Shown here piece by piece: positions 27,669 through 34,342 of a stretch of 34,722 bases of DNA. A program made the position numbers and the translations under genes. The DNA is taken from contig JACFNV010000007.1 in NCBI GenBank assembly GCA_019454675.1, positions 16,659-51,380 on the forward strand, written 5' to 3'. The first letter of the stretch is position 1; every line of letters begins with the position of its first letter. The DNA comes from Gammaproteobacteria bacterium. Its GTDB lineage: Bacteria; Pseudomonadota; Gammaproteobacteria; Steroidobacterales; GCA-2729495. The notes under the pieces were generated by a model. That model searched no databases. It worked only from the letters and a program-made list of their open reading frames with translations, and was not told where the DNA came from.

Positions 27669-27711
27669 CGCCAGCTTTTCCGTTGAACAACAACAGCAAG
27701 GAGAATCCGAG

Positions 27712-28620
27712 ATGAACACTTTCCGATCCACCACCGTGCTGGCGGCGCTGCTGCTGGCCGGTGCGCCGGGCGCCTTCGCCGCGGGCATCTTCGCCCCCGC
27801 GGCCGGCCAGCCCGGCTCGACGGCGATCGCCGCCGGCAGCCCGCTGATCCAGGGCTGGGCGGACACCCTCGTCGACTACACGCCGGGCAGCGATGTCGAT
27901 GCCGGCTTCCGCACCCCGGCGAAGGCGCTGGGCGAGGCAGGCAATTCCAACGGCCTGCATGCCGGCTTCACCGCGGACATCGTCAGCCTCGGCAACGGCG
28001 GCAGCATCACGCTCGCCTTCAGCCAGGCCATCGGCGATGGCCCGGGCGCCGACTTCGCGGTCTTCGAGAACTCCTTCAGCGACACCTTCCTCGAGCTGGC
28101 CTGGGTGGAAGTCTCCTCGGATGGCAGCAACTTCTTCCGCTTCCCCGCCTTCTCGCTGACGCCCGCGCCGGTATCCGCCTTCGGCAACATCGACCCGACC
28201 AACATCGAGGGGCTGGCGGGCAAGTACCGCGCGGGCTTTGGCACGCCCTTCGACCTGGCCGATCTCGCCGGCACCCCGGGGCTCGACATCGGCCGCGTCA
28301 CCCACGTGCGCATCGTCGACATCGTCGGTGATGGCTCGGCGGCCAACGACCTCGACCCGGGCTCGCTGGCGCGCTGGCTGGGCGTGCCGCTGAGCGAGCT
28401 GCCGCCCGCGCTGGTGGCGCTTGCCGAGGCGGCACCCGCCGCCATCTACGACCCGCATCGCACCGTGGGCAGCGGCGGCTTCGACCTCGATGCGGTCGGC
28501 GTGCTCCATTACGCGGTGGTGCCGCTGCCGGCGGCCGCCTGGCTGTTCGCCGGCGGGCTGGCCACGCTGCTCCCGCTCCGGCGCCGCAAGGCGCAGCCGG
28601 CCGGCGGCAGCCGCTGCTGA
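27712..28620 (+). CDS. Exosortase-sorted surface protein in the B12 operon (VPLPA signal)
   Basis: The 302-residue product has a signal peptide (cleavage after AFA, about residue 23), a beta-rich ectodomain with motifs APAAGQPGSTAIAAGSPLI, VSLGNGGSITLAFSQAI, GADFAVFENSFSDTFLELAW, VEVSSDGSNFFRFPAFSL, AGKYRAGFGTPFDL and SGGFDLDAVGVLH, and a C-terminal sorting signal: VPLPAAAWLF, hydrophobic helix, RRRK. The ectodomain resembles a 'cell surface protein' family I know mainly from Bacteroidetes and Chlorobi; I recall no proven function. AAGGAG (27698-27703) precedes ATG 27712. Being transcribed from the cobalamin riboswitch with btuB implies a role in B12 capture or handling at the cell surface, presumably after processing by an exosortase such as that at 19309. 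Confidence 0.85.
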   Translation: MNTFRSTTVLAALLLAGAPGAFAAGIFAPAAGQPGSTAIAAGSPLIQGWADTLVDYTPGSDVDAGFRTPAKALGEAGNSNGLHAGFTADIVSLGNGGSITLAFSQAIGDGPGADFAVFENSFSDTFLELAWVEVSSDGSNFFRFPAFSLTPAPVSAFGNIDPTNIEGLAGKYRAGFGTPFDLADLAGTPGLDIGRVTHVRIVDIVGDGSAANDLDPGSLARWLGVPLSELPPALVALAEAAPAAIYDPHRTVGSGGFDLDAVGVLHYAVVPLPAAAWLFAGGLATLLPLRRRKAQPAGGSRC

Positions 28621-28648
28621 GCTCTCGATTCACACAGGGGACAATCCA

Positions 28649-29410
28649 ATGAAAAAAATGCACATGCTGGGCATGGCGCTGCTGCTGGCGGGCTTTGCCT
28701 CGCTGGCGAGCGCGGCCACCATCGACTTCGAGGACCTGAGCCTCGCACCCGACAGCTATTTCCGCAGCGGTGCCAGCACCACTTTCAGCAGCGGCGGCGC
28801 CACCTTCTACTACGACGCGCCCTGGGGTGATTGTTGCTGGTCGGGCTTCAGCTACTCGAACCTGGGCGACACCACCACGCCGGGCTTCCTCAACGACGGC
28901 AGCGCCATCACCGGTGGCGGCCTCGGCGGGACGGGGGACATCTACGCGGTGGCCAATGCCGATGGCGCGCGGCTCGGCTTCGCCAGCCCGCAGGCGCTGG
29001 TGGGTGCCTGGTTCACCAACACCACCTATGCCTATCTGGCGATGCGCGATGGCAACGACGGCAACAGCCCCGCCTTCGTCAAGGGGCCCTTCGGCGAGGG
29101 CGATTTCTTCACCCTCGGCGTGCACGGGCTCGACGCCGATGGCGCGCAGCTGTCCTCGCTGGACGTGGTGCTGGCGAACGGTGCCGACATCCTCGACACC
29201 TGGCTGTACGTGGACCTCTCCGGCCTCGGCGTGGTCAGCGGGCTCGGCTTCAGCTTCGCCTCCTCGGACATGGGCCAGTGGAGCATCAACACGCCGGCCT
29301 ATTTCGCCATGGACGGGCTCACCACCGTGCCGCTGCCGGGTGGCCTCTGGCTGCTGGGCTCGGCGCTCGGCATGGCCGGCATGCTGCGCCGCCGGCGGCT
29401 GGCTGCCTGA
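28649..29410 (+). CDS. Exosortase-sorted DUF4465-like protein in the B12 operon
   Basis: The 253-residue product has a signal peptide (cleavage after ASA, about residue 21), then a domain with the hallmarks of DUF4465: IDFEDLSLAPDSYF, SGGATFYYD, WSGFSYSNLGDTTTPGF, FTNTTYAYLAMRDG, GDFFTLGVHGLDADG, WLYVDLSGLGVVSGLGFSF, SSDMGQWSINTPAYFAMD. It ends in a sorting signal (VPLPGGLWLLGS, hydrophobic helix, RRRRLAA). DUF4465-type proteins occur in Bacteroidetes cobalamin loci, and the B12-binding BtuH proteins there are, as I recall, related; this link needs checking. It begins 28 nt after the preceding gene and is the last gene before a strong terminator. Confidence 0.85.
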   Translation: MKKMHMLGMALLLAGFASLASAATIDFEDLSLAPDSYFRSGASTTFSSGGATFYYDAPWGDCCWSGFSYSNLGDTTTPGFLNDGSAITGGGLGGTGDIYAVANADGARLGFASPQALVGAWFTNTTYAYLAMRDGNDGNSPAFVKGPFGEGDFFTLGVHGLDADGAQLSSLDVVLANGADILDTWLYVDLSGLGVVSGLGFSFASSDMGQWSINTPAYFAMDGLTTVPLPGGLWLLGSALGMAGMLRRRRLAA

Positions 29411-29435
29411 CATCTGTCGATCGTCGCAGGCCACG

Positions 29436-29464
29436 AAAACCCCGCCGCAAGGCGGGGTTTTTTT
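29436..29464 (+). terminator. Terminator of the btuB operon
   Basis: AAAACCCCGCC (29436-29446) pairs perfectly with GGCGGGGTTTT (29451-29461), loop GCAA, followed by a run of seven T (29458-29464). The A-run on the left also allows termination of reverse-strand transcripts leaving nikR. Confidence 0.93.
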
Positions 29465-29602
29465 ATCTGCTCCCAATGTCCGGACGAGTGCCACCAACCG
29501 CAAAAGGTGTTTCCCGAAAAAGCTGTGCCCGGCTTTCCCGCGTGAATATCGCCCGAGAGTATGCCGGGGCCTTGGTACTCCTGCGAGGCACCGGGCAACT
29601 GT

Positions 29603-30079
29603 TCAGCGGATCTTCGCGTGCTCGTGGCTGTGCGAGGGCCCGCTGCCGTGGGTGTGGCGCTCGCTGCTCACCTCGGCGGGCAGCGTGACCAGGCGCCCGT
29701 AGAGCACGCCGCGTTCGGCCACCAGCTGCTCGCCGAAGCTGCGCACCGCGGTTGCCGGCCCGCGCAGCAGCGCCACCTCGAGACAGCTGTCGTGGCCGAG
29801 GTGCGCGTGCAGGGTGGCCAGCGTGAGGTCGTGGTGCGCATGGAAGCGCCCGGTCAGCCTGCCGGCCAGCTCGCGCGCGGAGTGGTCGTAGGCGTAGACC
29901 AGCGCCGCCACGCACTCGCGGCCTTCCGCGCCCGCGTCGCCATCGGCCTCGTGCTGCTGCAGCCCGCTGCGCACCAGGTCGCGCACCGCCTCCGAGCGCC
30001 CGCTGTAGCCGCGCTGCGCGGCAAAGCGGTCGAGTTCGGCAAGCAGTTCCCCGTCGAGCGAGATGGTCACGCGCTGCAT
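29603..30079 (-). CDS. nikR: Nickel-responsive regulator NikR
   Basis: NikR is a tetrameric ribbon-helix-helix repressor that binds DNA when loaded with Ni(II). The 158-residue product has the N-terminal RHH domain (MQRVTISLDGELLAELDRF, SGRSEAVRDLVRSGL) and the ACT-like nickel domain. The high-affinity site is complete: His80, His91, His93 and Cys99, in FHAHHDLTLATLHAHLGHDSC, equivalent to E. coli His76, His87, His89 and Cys95. The linker (41-56) is longer than in E. coli, and the C terminus has a His-rich tail (SSERHTHGSGPSHSHEHAK) that may buffer metal. ATG 30079; ribosome-binding site GGGGG-like. It diverges from a TonB-dependent receptor across a perfect NikR operator. Confidence 0.96.
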   Translation of the reverse strand: MQRVTISLDGELLAELDRFAAQRGYSGRSEAVRDLVRSGLQQHEADGDAGAEGRECVAALVYAYDHSARELAGRLTGRFHAHHDLTLATLHAHLGHDSCLEVALLRGPATAVRSFGEQLVAERGVLYGRLVTLPAEVSSERHTHGSGPSHSHEHAKIR

Positions 30080-30094
30080 GGAAGCCCCCGCTGA

Positions 30095-30124
30095 TTGACA
30101 AGAACGGTATGAACAAAATATAAA
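30095..30124 (+). promoter_or_regulatory. Promoter of the TonB-dependent receptor, overlapping the NikR operator
   Basis: TTGACA (30095-30100) and TATAAA (30119-30124) are separated by 18 bp. The NikR operator (30107-30134) covers the spacer, the -10 and the likely start, so Ni-NikR binding should block RNA polymerase. Confidence 0.7.
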
Positions 30125-30134
30125 TAGCTCATAC
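30107..30134. promoter_or_regulatory. NikR operator GTATGA-N16-TCATAC
   Basis: GTATGA at 30107-30112 and TCATAC at 30129-30134 are separated by exactly 16 bp. This equals the consensus established for E. coli and other proteobacterial NikR proteins. It lies between nikR (start 30079) and the receptor (start 30230), so it can serve both. Confidence 0.95.
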
Positions 30135-30229
30135 TTTCGCGATACAGCAAATCCGGCCACCGGGATGAACCGGCAGCCGGCAGGCCGTGCCGCGGCTCGC
30201 TCCATCCATCCCCAGGCCCAGGTATCTTC

Positions 30230-32305
30230 ATGCGCTTCATTCCCGCCGCCCTCCTGCTGGGCGCCAGCCTTGCCTTCACCACCACCGCCCGCGCGGGCGG
30301 CGTACCCACCAGCCCCGGCAACGAGATCGTCGTCATCGGCCACCTCGAGCAGCTGGCCGGTGCGCCGCTGGCCGCCACCGAGGGCGTGGTCACCCGCGAG
30401 CAGCTCGAGATGCGCCCGCTCGGGCGCACCGGCGAGATCCTCGAGGTGGTGCCCGGGCTGATCGTCACCCAGCACAGCGGCGACGGCAAGGCCAACCAGT
30501 ACTTCCTGCGCGGCTTCAACCTCGACCACGGCACCGACCTCGCCACCAGCGTGGACGGCGTGCCGGTCAACATGCCCACCCACGGCCATGGCCAGGGCTA
30601 TACCGACATCAACTTCGTGATCCCCGAGCTGGTGCAGGAGGTGCACTACCGCAAGGGCACCTACTATGCGGATGCCGGCAACTTCGCCGCCGCCGGCACC
30701 GTCAACCTCAGCCTGCGCGACCGGCTGGAGAGCCCCTTCCTCGCGCTGGAGACCGGCGAATACGGCTGGCGCCGCGGGCTGGCGGCCGGCAGCCTGGAGC
30801 TGGCCGGCGGCGACCTGCTGCTGGCCGCCGACTACACCGCCAACGACGGCCCCTGGAAGCTCGACGAGGACCTCTCGCGCATCAACGCGCTGGCGCGCTT
30901 CAGCCGCGCCACCGACAGCGGGCGCTTCAGCCTCAGCTTCCAGGCCTACGACGCCGACTGGGACGCCACCGACCAGATCCCGCAGCGGGCGGTGGATGCC
31001 GGGCTGATCGACCGCTTCGGCTACTTCGATCCCAGCGATGGCGGCGACAGCCACCGCTACAGCCTGTCCGCGCGCGCCGATGGCGCGCTGGGCAGCGGGC
31101 GCTGGCAGGCCCAGCTCTGGGCGGTGGACTACAAGATGCGGCTCTACTCGAACTTCACCTATGCCATGGAGGACCCGCTGGACGGCGACCAGATCGAGCA
31201 GTACGACGACCGCCGGGTCTACGGCGCCAGCGCCAGCTGGAGCGTGCCGCTGGCAGCGCTGGAGGCGCTGGGCGAGTCCTCGCTGACGCTGGGCACCGAC
31301 ATGCGCTATGACGACATCGACAAGGTGGGGCTTTACACCAGCGTGGCACGCCAGCGCAGCGGCACGCTGCGCGAGGACCGCGTCAAGCAGGGCAGCATCG
31401 CCGGCTTCGCCAGCCTCGACACGCGCTGGAACGGCTGGCTGCGCAGCAACCTCGGCCTGCGCGCCGACTACTTCGACTTCGATGTCGACAGCAACATCGA
31501 GGCCAACTCGGGCAGCGAGTCCGCCAGCAAGCTGAGCCCCAAGTTCTCGCTGGTGTTCGGCCCCTGGCAGCAGACCGAGTTCTTCGCCAACATCGGCCGC
31601 GGCTTCCACAGCAACGATGCCCGCGGCACCACCCTGCGGGTGGATCCCACCGACCCCTCGCAGCCGGCCGATCGCGTCGATGCGCTGGTCGATGCGCGCG
31701 GCCACGAGGTGGGCCTGCGCAGCGCCATCCTGCCACGCACCCAGCTGAGCCTGGGGCTGTGGGAGCTGGGGCTCGACTCCGAGCTGCTGTTCTCGGGCGA
31801 TGCCGGCATCACCGAGCCCAACCGCAAGAGCAGGCGCCGCGGGCTCGAGCTTTCCGCCATCTGGTCGCCGCTCGACTGGCTGGTGCTCGATCTCGACCTC
31901 GCCTGGACCCACGCCCGCTTCAGGTCGACCGATCCGGAGGATCCCGACGCCGGCAACCGCATCCCCGGCGCGGTGGAAAAGGTGGCGGCGCTCGGCGTTG
32001 CGGTGAACCATCCCGCGGGCTGGAGCGGCGGGCTGCGCCTGCGCCACTTCGGCTCGGCACCCCTGATCGAGGACAACTCGGTGCGCTCGGCTTCGACCAC
32101 GGTGGTCAACCTCGAGGCGGGTTACCAGCTCGGCCCGAAGCTCAAGCTGAGCGCCACGCTGCTCAACCTCTTCGATTCCAGCGACAACGACATCACCTAC
32201 TACTACGAGTCGCAGCTGCCCGGCGAGGCAGCGCCGGTGGAGGACATCCACTTCCACCCGGTGGAGCCGCGCACGCTGCGGGTGGGGCTGAGCATGAGCT
32301 TCTGA
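30230..32305 (+). CDS. TonB-dependent outer-membrane receptor, probably for nickel (chelate)
   Basis: The 691-residue product has a signal peptide (cleavage after ARA, about residue 22), a TonB box (NEIVVIG, 31-37), a plug domain with VVPGLIVTQHSGDGKANQYF and the His-containing loop NMPTHGHGQGYTDINF (His118, His120), and a barrel ending LRVGLSMSF with terminal Phe. The plug loop motif is characteristic of a receptor group whose ligand I cannot name from sequence alone. The perfect NikR operator over its promoter indicates nickel-repressed expression and therefore uptake of Ni(II) or a Ni complex; cobalt is a less likely alternative. A terminator follows 18 nt after the stop. No nikABCDE, hup or urease genes are in the window. 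Confidence 0.9.
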   Translation: MRFIPAALLLGASLAFTTTARAGGVPTSPGNEIVVIGHLEQLAGAPLAATEGVVTREQLEMRPLGRTGEILEVVPGLIVTQHSGDGKANQYFLRGFNLDHGTDLATSVDGVPVNMPTHGHGQGYTDINFVIPELVQEVHYRKGTYYADAGNFAAAGTVNLSLRDRLESPFLALETGEYGWRRGLAAGSLELAGGDLLLAADYTANDGPWKLDEDLSRINALARFSRATDSGRFSLSFQAYDADWDATDQIPQRAVDAGLIDRFGYFDPSDGGDSHRYSLSARADGALGSGRWQAQLWAVDYKMRLYSNFTYAMEDPLDGDQIEQYDDRRVYGASASWSVPLAALEALGESSLTLGTDMRYDDIDKVGLYTSVARQRSGTLREDRVKQGSIAGFASLDTRWNGWLRSNLGLRADYFDFDVDSNIEANSGSESASKLSPKFSLVFGPWQQTEFFANIGRGFHSNDARGTTLRVDPTDPSQPADRVDALVDARGHEVGLRSAILPRTQLSLGLWELGLDSELLFSGDAGITEPNRKSRRRGLELSAIWSPLDWLVLDLDLAWTHARFRSTDPEDPDAGNRIPGAVEKVAALGVAVNHPAGWSGGLRLRHFGSAPLIEDNSVRSASTTVVNLEAGYQLGPKLKLSATLLNLFDSSDNDITYYYESQLPGEAAPVEDIHFHPVEPRTLRVGLSMSF

Positions 32306-32322
32306 GCACGCCCTCCCGGCGC

Positions 32323-32355
32323 AATGAAAACCCCGCCATGTGCGGGGTTTTCATT
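32323..32355. terminator. Bidirectional terminator between receptor and toxin-antitoxin genes
   Basis: AATGAAAACCCCGC (32323-32336) pairs perfectly over 14 bp with GCGGGGTTTTCATT (32342-32355), loop CATGT. It has A-runs and T-runs on both sides and sits between the convergent receptor (stop 32305) and antitoxin (stop 32384) genes. Confidence 0.85.
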
Positions 32356-32383
32356 GGGAGCGTCCTGCTGGCGCAGGATGTGC

Positions 32384-32719
32384 CTACCGGCCAACCGCCA
32401 GCCGTACCGGCTTGCCGATGCGGTCCAGCATCTCGACCAGCGCATCGATGGTGAACTTGGTCGTCTTTTTGTTCACCACATCCGACACGCGCGGGCGGGA
32501 CACCATCAGGATGTGTGCGGCTTCGGCCTGCTTCAGGTGATGCTGCTCGATCCACGCCGCCAGCTCGCCCATGAGTTGCTCCTTGAGCTGCCTGGTGGCG
32601 TTGATCTGCTGCTGCGACGCCAGGTGCAGCCGCTCGGCTTCGTCCGGCGCAAAGCCCAGTTCCAGAAACAGGTTCACGCCCGGTCTGGTGACATGGCGAA
32701 TCCCGGTGTCGATCTTCAT
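32384..32719 (-). CDS. XRE-family antitoxin (HTH protein)
   Basis: The 111-residue product has an N-terminal helical part and a helix-turn-helix at about 62-90 (QAEAAHILMVSRPRVSDVVN) of the HTH_37/HigA-like type. As the second gene of a two-gene unit it should neutralise the toxin and repress the operon. Its ATG (32719) overlaps the toxin stop by 4 nt (ATGA), and the order toxin-antitoxin is that of higBA-type modules. Confidence 0.88.
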   Translation of the reverse strand: MKIDTGIRHVTRPGVNLFLELGFAPDEAERLHLASQQQINATRQLKEQLMGELAAWIEQHHLKQAEAAHILMVSRPRVSDVVNKKTTKFTIDALVEMLDRIGKPVRLAVGR

Positions 32720-33054
32720 GGCTTGCGCTTCCTTGCGTTGACGATGGCGCGATAGCGGGTGTCGGTGATGCGTTTGTCCCGCAGGCTCGTCGCTCGCGTT
32801 TGCTTCCGGAAGCAGTGCAGGACGTACACGGCTTCCTCGAAGCTGGCGACGTACATCACCCGGAATGCGCCGCCGGATTCCCGGATACGGATTTCACGGG
32901 TGCCTGCGCCCACCTCGTCAAATGGTTTCCAGTCTTCCGGTTCCAGGCCCGCCTGCACCTTGCCCAACTGGAAGCCGGCTTGCCGACGCGCTGCGTCAGG
33001 AAAGGCCAGCAGATCGTCGTAGGCCGATCCGACCCAGCGGATTTCCTTGCCCAT
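32716..33054 (-). CDS. RelE/HigB-superfamily toxin (phage Gp49-like)
   Basis: The 112-residue product belongs to the Gp49-like branch of RelE/HigB toxins, which cut mRNA at the ribosome. Typical segments are IRWVGSAYDDLLAFPDAAR at the start, the strand pair REIRIRESGGAFRVMYVASF with the conserved Arg residues, AVYVLHCFRKQTRAT, and the C-terminal helix DTRYRAIVNARKRK. ATG 33054. It lies upstream of its antitoxin and behind an inverted repeat (33065-33080) that is probably the operator. Confidence 0.88.
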   Translation of the reverse strand: MGKEIRWVGSAYDDLLAFPDAARRQAGFQLGKVQAGLEPEDWKPFDEVGAGTREIRIRESGGAFRVMYVASFEEAVYVLHCFRKQTRATSLRDKRITDTRYRAIVNARKRKP

Positions 33055-33064
33055 GATACTGCCC

Positions 33065-33080
33065 GTATAAGATTTTATAC
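33065..33080. promoter_or_regulatory. Operator-like inverted repeat of the toxin-antitoxin promoter
   Basis: GTATAA-GATT-TTATAC is a perfect inverted repeat 10 nt upstream of the toxin start. On the reverse strand it contains TATAAA, usable as a -10, so bound antitoxin would hide the promoter. Confidence 0.6.
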
Positions 33081-33261
33081 AAGACGATGGTTTGCGTCAG
33101 CCCATGCCGGGTGCCTGGTCGCCCGGTGCGATGGATCATCCCCGCTGCCGCCGGAGCGTGGCGAGCGGGCTTTCCGGGCTCATGGGCCGGATAGGGCAGC
33201 GGGGAGGGTTGTCGGGCGGGAGCCCTGTGCTGCGCGCCTGCCGCGCGGCGGGAGCGCATAA

Positions 33262-33289
33262 AAAAACCCCGCCTTGCGGCGGGGTTTTT
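33262..33289. terminator. Terminator downstream of the fourth sorting-signal gene
   Basis: AAAAACCCCGCC (33262-33273) pairs perfectly with GGCGGGGTTTTT (33278-33289), loop TTGC. The A-run 33260-33266 gives U residues for the reverse-strand gene ending at 33317. The stem is nearly the same as at 29436-29461. The rest of 33081-33261 shows no gene. Confidence 0.9.
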
Positions 33290-33316
33290 CGATTCCTCGT
33301 GGAATCAGCCGTGGCT

Positions 33317-34105
33317 TCAGGCAACAGCCTTGCGACGACGGATGATGCCGGCCAGGCCCAGGGCCGAGCCGAACAGCCACACCGCACCCGGCACCGGGAC
33401 GACTTGGAAGTTCAGCACGTTGGAGCCGTCCAGGCTGGCGAGGGAGACCATGTTGCCGCTGGTGGTGACCGCGAACAGGTCGAAGGCACCGCTGGTGGCA
33501 TTGCAGCCGCCGCCGGCCGCACGTGCGGTCAGGCCGCGCGGCATCGGGCCACCGGCGCCGTCGCCGGTCAGGTTCGCATCATCGCCACCGAGGGTCACGG
33601 CCACGCAGCTGGCATCGCCACCGATGTTGTAGGCCACCGAGCTGTCCAGCATGAAGTTGCCGCCGTGGCTGACGTCCATGCAGCCATTGGCACCCACGCC
33701 GCCGAGGAAGCTGCCCTCGCCGCAGGCGTAGGCAGCAGCGGTCACCGTCTGGTTGACGGTGTCGATGGTGAGGTCGGTGACCTTGTCGCCGATGATCATC
33801 GGCGACATTGCGTTGCTGCCGATGCTCGAGGCCGAGTTGAAGCTGCCGGTCATCGACAGCACGCCGGTCGCGGCATCCCAGGTCCACTGCGCGGTGGAGG
33901 GCACGATGCCCGCCGCGGCGAAGGCCGCATTGGCCGGGTGGATGCAGTTCGAGAACTGCGCGAAGTTGGTGCAGCCGTCCCAGCGCAGGGTGCTGGTGCC
34001 GTTCTGGATATTCGAGATGAGCGTGGCCTCGACCGGCGCGGCACCAGCCTGGCTGGTGACCGCCAGCAGGGCAGCGCTGCCCGCAGCAATAAGATACTTG
34101 TTCAT
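33317..34105 (-). CDS. Exosortase-sorted secreted protein (VPVPGAVWLFGS signal)
   Basis: The 262-residue product has a signal peptide (MNKYLIAAGSAALLAVTSQA, cleavage near AGA|AP), a ~200-residue ectodomain rich in Gly, Ser, Thr, Ala and Asn with six cysteines that could form disulfides (WDGCTNF, SNCIHP, YACGEGS, NGCMDVSHGGNF, DASCVAV, GGGCNATSG), and a C-terminal signal: VPVPGAVWLFGSALGLAG followed by IIRRRKAVA. GGAGG upstream supports ATG 34105. It is monocistronic, with its own promoter, a long structured leader and a terminator. Ectodomain function unknown. The signal is the common gammaproteobacterial VPxP type, making it a likely substrate of the same exosortase as the two B12-operon proteins. 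Confidence 0.87.
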   Translation of the reverse strand: MNKYLIAAGSAALLAVTSQAGAAPVEATLISNIQNGTSTLRWDGCTNFAQFSNCIHPANAAFAAAGIVPSTAQWTWDAATGVLSMTGSFNSASSIGSNAMSPMIIGDKVTDLTIDTVNQTVTAAAYACGEGSFLGGVGANGCMDVSHGGNFMLDSSVAYNIGGDASCVAVTLGGDDANLTGDGAGGPMPRGLTARAAGGGCNATSGAFDLFAVTTSGNMVSLASLDGSNVLNFQVVPVPGAVWLFGSALGLAGIIRRRKAVA

Positions 34106-34162
34106 GAAATCCTCCAAACGAGAGTCAGCGATTGTCAAACGTCTTGTTACGCCGTCTGGATA

Positions 34163-34229
34163 GATGGGCCGCGGGTGGTGGCCGTGTTGCACCCTGCTGG
34201 GTGTCTTCTGGCCCCGGTTGCAGCCCATC
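34163..34229 (-). other. Structured leader element with paired repeats
   Basis: Within the leader of the preceding gene, GATGGGCTGC (34229-34220 on the reverse strand) can pair with GCGGCCCATC (34172-34163) as a 10-bp stem with one wobble. It encloses a CACCC-AGCA-GGGTG hairpin (34190-34203) and two related repeats, TGCAACCGGGGCCA and TGCAACACGGCCA (34209-34222 and 34179-34191). It matches no riboswitch class that I know. Confidence 0.4.
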
Positions 34230-34280
34230 TGCCCCCCGTCGTGTGCCGGGAAGAGCGTAGCCCCATCACACGATGGACCG

Positions 34281-34308
34281 ACTCTACACCCGCCCCGGAC
34301 GGTGTCAA
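34281..34308 (-). promoter_or_regulatory. Sigma-70 promoter of the fourth sorting-signal gene
   Basis: On the reverse strand TTGACA (34303-34308) and TAGAGT (34281-34286, 4/6) are separated by 16 bp. The sequence just upstream (34311-34342) is AT-rich and could be an UP element. The leader would be about 170 nt. Confidence 0.6.
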
Positions 34309-34342
34309 ACTCGTTATTAACATATTCTTGAATTTTTTATCA

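Noticed and set aside
34179..34222. Two TGGC...TTGC sequences as sigma-54 promoters
   Set aside because: GG to GC spacing is 7 and 8 nt instead of the required 10, and they point away from the gene.
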